From Planctomycetes bacterium MalM25 (lineage in GTDB: Bacteria; Planctomycetota; Planctomycetia; Pirellulales; Lacipirellulaceae), in the NCBI GenBank assembly GCA_007745835.1, contig CP036424.1:1077001-1141000 (forward strand): a stretch of DNA of 64,000 nucleotides, in the 5' to 3' direction. Position 1 is the stretch's first letter. Each line of letters begins with the position of its first letter. The position numbers and the translations under genes were made by a program. Below, one piece after another: positions 8,857 through 17,200 of the stretch. The notes under the pieces are model-generated. The model worked only from the letters and a program-made list of their open reading frames with translations, had not been told where the DNA came from and did no database searches.

Positions 8857-9519
8857 ATGGAAGAGAGATCGCTTCAACCGCCGACGATCGCTTCCGCTTA
8901 CGAGCGGTACCTGAACGATCAGGACTCGGCCGGGTTCATCAAAGAGGTCGCCGGGCACTACACGTGCGCGACGCTCGAGCGCCTGGCGTCGATGTCCGAC
9001 CGCACCGGACGCCGCGCCGCCGTGCTGGCGCTCGGCTTCATGGGCGACTACACCTCGAACCCGGTGGTCGGCCGCTCGCTCTCCGACCGCGACCGGGGCG
9101 TGCGCACCATCGCCGAGAACTCGATCCGCGAGCTCTGGAGCCGCGTGGGCAGCCGCGAGCAACGCCTGTCGTTGCGTTGCATCGTCCGCATGAACCAGAC
9201 CAAACGGTACGAGGACGCCATCCGCATGGCGACCGAACTGATCCACGAGTCCCCTTGGATTGCCGAGGCGTGGTGCCAGCGGGGCACGGCCCATTACCAC
9301 CTCGCGCAGTACGAGGCCGCCATCCGAAACTGCCACCAGGCGCTCGAGATCAACCCGTACCACTTCACCGCCGCCGCCGGCATGGGGCAGTGCTACCTCA
9401 TGCAAGAGAACCCGGTCGCCGCCCTGGAGTCCTTCCGCCGCGCTCTGAGGCTGAACCCCGGCATGGAAGAGGTGCGTGCGAACGTGATCAAGCTGCAACG
9501 GTCCATCCGCGACGAATAA
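8857..9519 (+). CDS. TPR-repeat protein
   Basis: A 220-residue soluble protein. The N-terminal half (about 40-95) has a HEAT-like helical pattern (RRAAVLALGFMGDYTSNPVV and RTIAENSIREL). The C-terminal half has at least two tetratricopeptide repeats (AEAWCQRGTAHYHLAQYEAA and ALEINPYHFTAAAGMGQCYL) followed by a third partial repeat. Such proteins are scaffolds; no partner can be named from context. ATG 8857 is used because the upstream part of the open frame looks non-coding and rich in Arg/Pro. A palindromic terminator follows at 9571-9604. Confidence 0.65.
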   Translation: MEERSLQPPTIASAYERYLNDQDSAGFIKEVAGHYTCATLERLASMSDRTGRRAAVLALGFMGDYTSNPVVGRSLSDRDRGVRTIAENSIRELWSRVGSREQRLSLRCIVRMNQTKRYEDAIRMATELIHESPWIAEAWCQRGTAHYHLAQYEAAIRNCHQALEINPYHFTAAAGMGQCYLMQENPVAALESFRRALRLNPGMEEVRANVIKLQRSIRDE

Positions 9520-9570
9520 TCGATGCGCCTCGGCGTAGCGACGCCACGGTCTGGCCACGCGTAGATAAAC

Positions 9571-9604
9571 AAAGAGCCCCGCAGCAATTGCTGCGGGGCT
9601 CTTT
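9571..9604. terminator. Bidirectional intrinsic terminator
   Basis: A perfect 34-nt palindrome (AAAGAGCCCCGCAGCAA and its reverse complement). It starts with A-run and ends with T-run, so it can terminate both the plus-strand TPR gene and the minus-strand thioredoxin-like gene that converge here. Confidence 0.9.
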
Positions 9605-9633
9605 CGTTGGCAGTCGGGTTCGCGTTGTCGCGT

Positions 9634-10809
9634 TCAGCGGATGAACGAGCTCTCCGCCGGCAGGGCGGCGACCCGTTTCACGCCGGCGGCGTAGCCGTCC
9701 GGGTTGCTCCAGAAACGCTCGAGCGTCTGCTCGTTCGCGAACAGGTAGAAGCGGCCCTGGTACTCCACGGCGTGCTCCCGCACTCCCGGCAGGCTGCGTT
9801 GCTGGTCGACGGCGGCGACCGGGTCGGCGCCGGCGAGGACCGGGCTGAAGGCGTCGGGCGTGGCGAGGAAGGCCTTCTGCGCCTCGGCGCTGGAGAACAG
9901 GTAGGTGCGGCCCTCGTGGATCGCCCCGAAGCGGGCGTCGCCCTTCGCCCAACGCCACTCGTTCTTCATCGTCACCGGGCAGAAACCCTCGAAGCCGAGG
10001 GGCGGGCTGCCGGGCGGAAGCTGCGAGGCGGCCTGGCTCGAGGGAGCCGGCGCGGCCGGGGCAATCGGCGTGACGGGCGCGGGGGTGACCGGCGCGACGG
10101 AGGCGGCAGCGTACGGGTTGCTCGTCGCGGGCGCCGGCGGGGCCGGGGTGGCGGCAGGAGCCGGTGCGGCGTAGCGGTTCTCGGTTGCGGCCGGGGCCGT
10201 CGGAACGGAGACCGGCGTCACCGCTGGCGAAACGCCCTGAGGCACGTACGCCGGTGGCGTCGGGGCCGAGGCGAACTGGGCGTAACGATCGTTCGACTGA
10301 GGCGAGGCGGGCGGCTGCAGGCCGTTCGGCGCCGGGGCCGCTTGGGACACCGCGGAGAACACCCCTCCGCTTTGCGAGCGGTAGGTGGCGGCGAGCTGGC
10401 GGACCGTGCCGACGTACTCCATCGGCGTGGAGGGGCTGATGAACGCCTTGATCGGCTTGCCGTCCGCCGCGACGACCACGTCGGTCGGCACCCGCGTCAC
10501 GCCGAACGCCTTGGCGAGTTCGGGCGCTTCGTTCGCGTTGATTTTCACGGGCACATAATCCGTGGCGATGCCCATCGCGACTTGCGGCTGGGAGAAGACC
10601 CGCTTCTCCAGCACGCGGCAGGGGCCGCAGCTCTCGGTCCAGAAGTGGACAAGCAGCAATTTGCCGGCCTGGGTTGCTTCGCCGCGGGCGGCGTCGAAGT
10701 CGGTCCGCCACGCGACGCCCTCGCTTTGGGCGGCGGCGGCGTTCGCCATGGCGGCGAGGGCCAAGAGGGCGAACCCAGCACGGTTGGTTAGTGTAAGCAA
10801 CATAGTCAT
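9634..10809 (-). CDS. Exported thioredoxin-like protein with Pro/Ala linker and YHS-like C-terminal repeats
   Basis: A 391-residue envelope protein. A signal peptide covers about residues 1-28. A thioredoxin domain follows with the redox-active CGPC at C61-C64 and the cis-Pro region TRVPTDVVV. A long Pro/Ala-rich linker spans about 160-290. The C-terminal part contains two similar modules (GAIHEGRTYLFSSAEAQKAF and EYQGRFYLFANEQTLERFW) that resemble YHS domains, small modules often linked to metals. ATG 10809 is chosen over 10845 because it gives a cleaner signal peptide; ATG 10803 is also possible. Likely a periplasmic disulfide reductase or metal-related thiol protein; exact role unknown. 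Confidence 0.7.
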   Translation of the reverse strand: MTMLLTLTNRAGFALLALAAMANAAAAQSEGVAWRTDFDAARGEATQAGKLLLVHFWTESCGPCRVLEKRVFSQPQVAMGIATDYVPVKINANEAPELAKAFGVTRVPTDVVVAADGKPIKAFISPSTPMEYVGTVRQLAATYRSQSGGVFSAVSQAAPAPNGLQPPASPQSNDRYAQFASAPTPPAYVPQGVSPAVTPVSVPTAPAATENRYAAPAPAATPAPPAPATSNPYAAASVAPVTPAPVTPIAPAAPAPSSQAASQLPPGSPPLGFEGFCPVTMKNEWRWAKGDARFGAIHEGRTYLFSSAEAQKAFLATPDAFSPVLAGADPVAAVDQQRSLPGVREHAVEYQGRFYLFANEQTLERFWSNPDGYAAGVKRVAALPAESSFIR

Positions 10810-11026
10810 CGCCCCGATGGCGGGTGGTTCTTGGGAAGGCGGCACAGGCAGTTCCGACGCCGAATCGACGCCTCAGTGGAACCCGCTCTATCCGACCTAT
10901 TCGGCCGTTCTGCCCGAGCAGCTTTGTGCGTTTTGGCACGATTGGCGCGGTTTTATCGGCTGGGGAGGATCGGGAGGGCGGCTTGCCCAAAGGGCCTGAA
11001 ACCCCGATTTCCTGACCAGTCTGTGC

Positions 11027-11055
11027 TTGACACCGCCGGAAAGGGGGGGAATACT
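11027..11055 (+). promoter_or_regulatory. Candidate sigma70-type promoter
   Basis: A perfect -35 box TTGACA (11027-11032), a 17-nt spacer, and AATACT (11050-11055; 4 of 6 matches to TATAAT). It points toward rho but lies 950 nt upstream, so it would drive either a long leader or a separate non-coding RNA. Sequence-only prediction. Confidence 0.4.
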
Positions 11056-11450
11056 CCGGCAGTAGCACGCCTTTTCCATGAGGCGGCCGCTCTTGCCGAG
11101 CGGTGATGACGGCGAAGCGAACCCCGTCTCCCAGCGTTTACTGATGGGCTGAGGGCGTAGGCGCCTCGCAGAGGCACAACTTTCTGTGCGTCGGTCTCCT
11201 TAAGACGGACCCCTCGATTCGCTCATGGACTCGATTTTTCGAGTTCTCGAATCCGGATCGATCGCGTCCGACCGATGGTAGCCCAGCTTGCGTGGCGTCT
11301 TGCGATGTCGCCTGGCTGGGCCCGTATTGGCACAGCAAGCCGCCTCGAAGCTAGCGAATGACCGTGATGACGGGGCCGGCACGGTAGGCTCGGCCCAGGA
11401 AGCTCGCGGTGCGATTGCGGTCCCCTCTCGGGTGCCGGCGATTCACAATC

Positions 11451-11490
11451 CAAGCGGAGATTGCTCGGGCCAAGCGGAGATTGCTCGGGG
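11451..11490 (+). repeat. Two tandem 20-nt repeats
   Basis: CAAGCGGAGATTGCTCGGGC followed directly by the same unit with one change at the last base. It lies inside the non-coding region upstream of rho. A recent tandem duplication or a binding-site array; no known regulator is suggested. Confidence 0.75.
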
Positions 11491-11647
11491 CAGAAGCGAG
11501 TTTTCTGCGCAGCAGTCGCTTGCCGGATCGCCCGGAGTGGATTAACAAATCAGCGTGCGGCGGGGCAAGCCGCTTGAGATGCGACGGGGGCGTTTCGGCC
11601 CTCGGCCATCGAGGGTCGCTCCACCGCCGATTCCCTTCATCGTGTTT

Positions 11648-11682
11648 ACACGGCGGGCACGACGCCCGCCCCGTGTGGTTTT
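11648..11682 (+). terminator. Possible terminator hairpin in the rho leader region
   Basis: ACACGG-CGGGC pairs with GCCCG-(CC)-CCGTGT, giving an 11-bp stem with a 2-nt bulge and a short loop. GGTTTTC follows. The T-run is short, so this could be a weak terminator or just a structured leader element. Confidence 0.4.
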
Positions 11683-12006
11683 CATCCACCTGACCGCCGA
11701 GCGCCGTACGGCCCGGCCCGACCGCCCCGTAACCGGGCCGTCACCAACGCCAAGGAAGCCTCCCAGCGTCGCGACACGAACGCCCCGTGATCTCGGGCCG
11801 GCGGCAGAACGCCGCGGGCCAAGGCCGGACGCTCGTCACGCCGACAACCCCTCTCTCTGACGCGGACCGACCCTCGGCCGCGACCCCCCAAGCGAAGCAA
11901 ACAACTCAACCTCGAAACACTCCCTCGGCGGCTCACGCCCGGAGCTCTTTGCTAGCCAAGGGGCCCACGCCGAGCAAACGAACCACAGAAAGCGTCCCCC
12001 CAAGTT

Positions 12007-13335
12007 ATGACGATGGCGAGTAAGAAACGGTCCGGCGGTCGCTACCGCGGACGCAACAACAACAACCAGAACAATCAAAACGGTCGAGGCGGCGGCGGCG
12101 GTGGCGGCGGTGGCGGCGGTGGCTACCGCGGCAACAACCGCGGCAACCGGCGCCGTGGCGGCCAGGGCTACGACCAACGGAACGACCAAGAGGCCGATTT
12201 CAAGGTCTCCAACGAGCTGGTCCCCGCGTCGGGCGTGCTCGAGATGCACCCCAACGGGTACGGCTTCCTCCGCGACCCGTCGACGAACTTCGTCCGCGAA
12301 CGGTCCGACCCGTTCGTCCCGGGCACGATCATCGACAAGTACGGCCTCCGCGAGGGCATCCTGCTCAGCGGCCTCGTGCAGCAGCAGCGTCGCGACCAGG
12401 GACCGCGGATGCGGGAGCTGCTCGACGTTGAGGGCATGGAGCCGGAGGAGTACACGGCCGTTAAGCCGTTCGACAGCCTCACGCCGATCACCCCCGAAGA
12501 GTGGTACCGCCTCGAGACGGGCGCCCAGCCGCTCACCACGCGGGTGATCGACCTGCTCTGCCCGCTGGGCAAAGGGCAACGCTCGCTGCTGGTCGCCCCG
12601 CCGCGCACCGGCAAGACCGTGCTGACGCAGCACATCTCCAACGCGATCGCCCAGAACTACCCGTACGTGAACCTCATCGTGTTGCTCATCGACGAGCGGC
12701 CCGAAGAGGTGACCGACATGCGTCGGAGCGTCGAGGGCGAGGTGCTCGCGAGCAGCCTCGACTGCGACGTCGAATCGCACGTCCGACTCGCCCAGCTGAC
12801 GGTCGAGCGCTGCCGACGCCTCGCCGAGATGGGCAAGGACGTCTTCCTGATGATGGACTCGATCACCCGCCTGGCCCGCGCGTTCAACAAGTGGGTTGGC
12901 AACACGGGCCGCACCATGTCGGGCGGCGTCGACATCAAGGCGATGGACATCCCCAAGAAGCTGTTCGCCACCGCGCGGGCCTTCGAGGAAGGGGGCTCGC
13001 TCACGGTTGTCGGCACCGCGCTGATCGACACGGGCAGCCGGATGGACGACCTGATCTTCCAGGAGTTCAAGGGGACGGGCAACATGGAGGTCGTCCTCGA
13101 CCGCCGCTTGTCCGACCGCCGCATCTGGCCCGCGATCGACATCGAGCAGTCGGGCACCCGCCGCGAAGAGAAGCTCCTCTCCGAGGACATGCTCCACGCC
13201 GCGACGATGCTCCGCCGCACGCTCAGCAGCATGCACCCGGTCGACGCGATGGAACAGCTCACGACGAAGCTCGCCAAGTTCAAATCGAACGACGAGTTCA
13301 TCGGCCTGATCCAGGGCGCCGGGGCGATCGACTGA
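12007..13335 (+). CDS. rho: Transcription termination factor Rho with Gly/Asn/Arg-rich N-terminus
   Basis: A 442-residue hexameric RNA helicase subunit that ends untranslated transcripts. Residues 1-60 are low complexity (Asn, Arg and a run of 12 Gly) and replace the usual N-terminal helix bundle. The RNA-binding cold-shock-like fold starts at about 75 (GVLEMHPNGYGFLRDP). The ATPase has Walker A PPRTGKTVL (about 198-206), Walker B region IVLLIDERPEEVTDM, the Q/R-loop region around SITRLARAFN and the Arg-finger region GSRMDDLIFQEFKGTGNMEV. ATG 12007 is used; a second ATG at 12013 is equally possible. Low-complexity inserts in Rho are known in other phyla and have been linked to RNA binding and condensate formation. 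Confidence 0.95.
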   Translation: MTMASKKRSGGRYRGRNNNNQNNQNGRGGGGGGGGGGGGYRGNNRGNRRRGGQGYDQRNDQEADFKVSNELVPASGVLEMHPNGYGFLRDPSTNFVRERSDPFVPGTIIDKYGLREGILLSGLVQQQRRDQGPRMRELLDVEGMEPEEYTAVKPFDSLTPITPEEWYRLETGAQPLTTRVIDLLCPLGKGQRSLLVAPPRTGKTVLTQHISNAIAQNYPYVNLIVLLIDERPEEVTDMRRSVEGEVLASSLDCDVESHVRLAQLTVERCRRLAEMGKDVFLMMDSITRLARAFNKWVGNTGRTMSGGVDIKAMDIPKKLFATARAFEEGGSLTVVGTALIDTGSRMDDLIFQEFKGTGNMEVVLDRRLSDRRIWPAIDIEQSGTRREEKLLSEDMLHAATMLRRTLSSMHPVDAMEQLTTKLAKFKSNDEFIGLIQGAGAID

Positions 13336-13458
13336 TGTCGAAGGCGGAAGTGGGAAGGTGGAAGGCGGAAGGAAGCGCTGTCGCGATCCGTTGAGCTGTC
13401 TGTGGCTCTCGGCCTGACCCGCTTGCGAATCCCCATCCCACATCCCACAATCCGCACA

Positions 13459-13579
13459 GCTGACCGGGGATGACTTGGCGAAATGCCAGGATCAAGCCCA
13501 GCCAGCAAGGGCGGCGGCGGCGCAAGCCGCGAGCCCCGCGTAGCGAGGTCTTGGCCGAAGGCCAAGCCGAGCCGCGCAG
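13459..13579 (+). repeat. Direct repeat, copy 1 (about 120 nt)
   Basis: Nearly identical to 13645-13764: the copies differ by a G inserted in the GACCGGGGATG region and one G/A change. Each copy contains AGCGAGGTCTTGGC followed by an inverted GCCAAG that can form a small hairpin. Lies between rho and tRNA-Ser. The region has open frames on the minus strand, but they are explained by the repeat and have no protein character. Confidence 0.85.
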
Positions 13580-13644
13580 CAGCGTCGTCGGACGGGCGTC
13601 ACTTGGCTTAGGCCAAGATGCCGCCTCGCTTCGGTGACAGAGTC

Positions 13645-13764
13645 GCTGACCGGGATGACTTGGCGAAATGCCAAGATCAAGCCCAGCCAGCAAGGGCGGC
13701 GGCGGCGCAAGCCGCGAGCCCCGCGTAGCGAGGTCTTGGCCGAAGGCCAAGCCGAGCCGCGCAG
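13645..13764 (+). repeat. Direct repeat, copy 2 (about 120 nt)
   Basis: Second copy of the unit at 13459-13579, ending 4 nt before tRNA-Ser. The core motif AGCGAGGTCTTGGC also occurs at 718-731 (beside tRNA-Gly) and inverted at 13934-13947, so it is a dispersed short repeat in this genome. Confidence 0.85.
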
Positions 13765-13768
13765 AAAC

Positions 13769-13851
13769 GGAGGGTATGCGAATTGGTGAGCGTCCTGATT
13801 GGAATTCAGGTGCCGGTTTTCCGGTTGCGGGTTCGAGTCCCGTGCCCTCCG
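13769..13851 (+). tRNA. tRNA-Ser (anticodon GGA)
   Basis: An 83-nt class II tRNA. The acceptor stem is GGAGGGT / GCCCTCC with discriminator G, as expected for Ser. The anticodon stem CCTGA/TCAGG encloses TTGGAAT (anticodon GGA), the long variable arm has CCGG-TTTT-CCGG, and the T-arm is GCGGGTTCGAGTCCCGT. No CCA is encoded. The D-arm is less regular than usual. Confidence 0.88.
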
Positions 13852-14218
13852 CTGTGTTTATTGGCTGGCTTGACTTGGCTTCGCCAAGATCGCGCTCAGC
13901 GTGAAGTCTTTTGACCGATTCGGCTCGGCGATCGCCAAGACCTCGCTCAGCGTGACTTCTTGCTGCCGGCTCGGCGGGAGCCTCGCCCTCCCGTGGGTTT
14001 GTTCTGGCCCCGTTTGAACGAGTTCCGGTTCTGCCGATTGTTGGAATAGCCCGTGCAGGGGCGCCGTGAACCGCAGGTCGGGAGCGGTTTGATTGACAGT
14101 GCGGGAGACCGCGACGAGTATGGGTTGCGCCGATTCTGCGCGCAACTTGCCGGCCATCAGTGCGAACGATTTCGCCTGCCGGAGGGGTTGCGCGTGCCCT
14201 CCCGCACCGGTCTGTCCG
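13852..14218 (+). other. Gene-free stretch upstream of the giant surface-protein gene
   Basis: Contains the inverted copy of the AGCGAGGTCTTGGC motif (13934-13947), and TTGACA at 14093-14098 without a good -10 box. The open frame continues upstream of the chosen start at 14219, but its residues (Cys/Arg-rich) do not look like a signal or a domain. I see no other feature here. Confidence 0.5.
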
Positions 14219-17200
14219 ATGCCATCGCTCCGCACCTTAAGACGACTCCTCTCGCGCGCCTCGCAAGACTGGTCCGAAGTCGCTAACGACTTGTTCCGCG
14301 CGCCGGTCGATGCGCCCGGTCCACGGCCGCTGCGGATCATGCGTCTCGAACGCCGCCGTGTGCTGAGCGCTGACTTTGCGTTGGTCGATGGCGGTCTGTT
14401 GCTCGACGGCTTCGAGGACGACGGCGCCACGCTCAGCATCTCGCAGCAAGACAGCGAGTACCTCTTCACCACCGACGACGGCTGGAACGCGGGCGAGGGG
14501 CCGCTGCCCGAGGGCGTGGCGATCGAGGGCGACACGCTCGCGGTCGATCGCGGTCTGGTCGACACGCTGCCGGCGGGCATCACGATCGCCGGCGACGGCT
14601 CGCCCCTCGACGTGTCGCTCGGCACGGCCGACTTCTCGGGGCTCGACGGCCCGCTGACGCTCGTCGCGCCGACCTCGATCGACCAGCAACCCTTCGCGCT
14701 GCTGACCGCGCCCGACGCGGGCTTGCAACTCATGGTGGCTCCCGCCGGGCTGACGGTGGGTAGCCTGACGGTTTCGGGCAACCTCGAGGTCTTCGCGTTC
14801 GGTCAGATCACCGACGGCCCCGGCACGCAGATCCTGGTCACCGGCGACGCCACCTTCACCACCCGCACCGGCGGCGCGGACATCCCCGCGGGCATCACCC
14901 TGGCGGACACGCCGGGCGACCGACTCGTGGTGGGCGGCGAAGTCAAGTTCGACGCGATCGAGGGCCCGGACCGCTACGACATCCGCGTCGGCGAGCAGGG
15001 TTGGACCGAGTTCGGCGAGGTCACCGCCCTGGGCGGCGAGGTGGTCATCGGCGAGAAGGCGTCGACCGAGCTGAAAGCGATCGACGCAACCAACTTCGAG
15101 CTCAACTCGGCCGGCCTCGTGAACGCCGACCTCGACGCGACGATCGATGTCGCGGAAGACGCTTCGATCACTTCGACCGGCTCGCGCCACCGCGCGGACT
15201 TCGACGGCGACCGCGCCGTTACCAACGCCGACTATGACCTCTGGGCCGCGAACCACGGCCGCACCACCGGCGTGAGCCGCGCCACGGGCGACGCCAACGG
15301 CGACGGCCTCGTGAACGCGGCGGACTACACGATCTGGCGTGACACGCTCGGCGCGGCCGACGCCGGCGGCGGCATCGTCATCGCGGCGGCCGATCGCTTC
15401 CAGGTCGGCGGCGAGGCGCGACTCGTCGCCCGCGACGGAGCGGACCGATACGACATCACCGTGAGCCAGGGCGTCGACGCCGCGTTCGGCTCGCTGTGGA
15501 TCGACGGCGCCTTCGCCAACATCTGGGAGGACGCGGGCGGAACGGCCACCGGCACGCACCTGACCGGCGTCGACGCCACGACCCTGGTCCTGAACACCGA
15601 CGGCTCGCTAACCGACGCGCCGACGGCCCACCTCGTGCTGAGCGACGACCTGCTGGTCGACGCCTCGGGCGCGATCGTGCTCGCCGACGCGGGCAACGCT
15701 GACAACCGGCTCGAGGTCGCCGACCTAGCGCGACTCACCGGCGCGGCGATCGACGTCGGCGTGAACCCGGCCAATGGCTCGCCCGCCGCCTCGCTGGCGA
15801 CGATCGGTCGGATGACGCTCAACGCGCCCGGCGCCGCGCGGATCGCCCTCGACGGCGACGCCACGTTCGACGGGCAGAGCAGCCTCGGCACCCTCTCGGT
15901 CCACACGGTGGGCGAGCTGACCGACGCCCCCTCCACCGGCGGCCGCGACCCGGTGACGATCGACGTCAGCGGCGACGCCGACTTCTTCGCCGCCGACGGG
16001 ATCACGCTCGCCGACTCGCCGACGGCGTCGAACCGTTTGAACGTTGATGGGTTCGCCCTATTTGAAGTCGGCTCCGAGAACAACATCGACATCGGGGTGA
16101 ACCCGGCGGACGGCTCCCCCGCCGACGCCACAGCGACCCTCGGGTCAATGTCGCTGATCGCCCCGGGCGGCAACGTGCGGGTGGCGCTCGATGGCGGGGC
16201 ATTCTTCGATGATGCGACTGCTTCTCAGAACCTCACTGTCAGCGCGTGGTTGATAGCCGACAACCAAGAAGCCACTGTTGATGTTGACGATGAAGCAGTG
16301 TTCCGGAGCGCCGGAGACATCGATCTCGCCAACGGAAACGAGAACAACCGACTTGCAGTTGCGGGCGTTGCTCGGTTCTTCGCGGGTGAGGGAGAGACTA
16401 TTACCATTGGTGACCGTTCGGGAGGTGGCCTTATATTCCCACCCGGCATCCCGGCTGCTGCCCATGCATCACTTGCGAGCGTCCAATTCCATGTAGAGAG
16501 TGGACTGGCCCATCTGCTGCTCGATGACTCCACCATCCTTGCCGACGACAGCCTCACCGGCTCGCTCCTCTTCGATGTCGCCGGCGACCTGGCCAACGAC
16601 CCGGGCGCTTCGCTCAACGTTTCGAACGACGCCCGTCTCATCGCCCACGGCGGCGATCGCATCGGCCCGACGCTGGGCGAGATCGACCTCGGCGTCACGA
16701 ACACGGGGACGTTTAACTTCGGCACGCTTGGCCTGCGAGCGGGCGACGTGGCGATCAGGGAGGCTTCTAGCACCGATCTAACGCATGTTGATGTCGAGAG
16801 CCTCAGGCTAACCTCCACGGGTTGGATCATTGACCAAGCGGGGCACAGCATCGACGTGGCCGGTTCCGCCGTCTTCACCGCGTCGAGCTCCAACAACATC
16901 ACGCTCGACAACGACTCGGTGAACTTCGGTGACGTCGGCCTCTTCGGAGCGGCGATCACCGTACGTGAAGCGTCCGGGACAGTTCTGTCCGGGGTCGACG
17001 CCCTGGAGTTCGACCTTGTCTCCACAGGCAAGGTTGAAGACCTCGACGACGCGGTCATCTTCATCCTCGGCCCCAGCACCATCGAGGGCGCCACCGGCGT
17101 GATGCTCGGCGACGGCACGGCCGACAACACGGTGATGCTCAGCTTCTTCGAATTGGCGACCGTCCTCGCTGGCAACGGGCAGACGATCATGCTGGGCGTC

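Larger units (their letters stand above)
10810..12006 (+). other. 1.2-kb region without a convincing gene, upstream of rho
   Basis: No reading frame here looks like protein: all open frames are short, Arg/Pro-rich and lack family motifs. It holds a promoter-like pair at 11027-11055, a 2 x 20-nt tandem repeat at 11451-11490 and a hairpin followed by T at 11648-11682. The last 300 nt could be a long rho leader, since rho is often autoregulated through its leader. I looked for RNase P RNA and tmRNA signatures and did not see them. Confidence 0.5.

Noticed and set aside
10846-11690. RNase P RNA or tmRNA in the gap before rho
   Set aside because: The conserved rnpB core and the tmRNA tRNA-like ends could not be found by eye; left as unexplained.
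11836-13443. A long (535-codon) minus-strand frame opposite rho
   Set aside because: It is a shadow of the rho gene in high-GC DNA; it has no domain motif, while the plus strand has all Rho motifs.
13459-13764. A CRISPR array from the repeated units
   Set aside because: Only two units of about 120 nt with a 65-nt gap, no short regular repeats with unique spacers, and no cas genes in the window.
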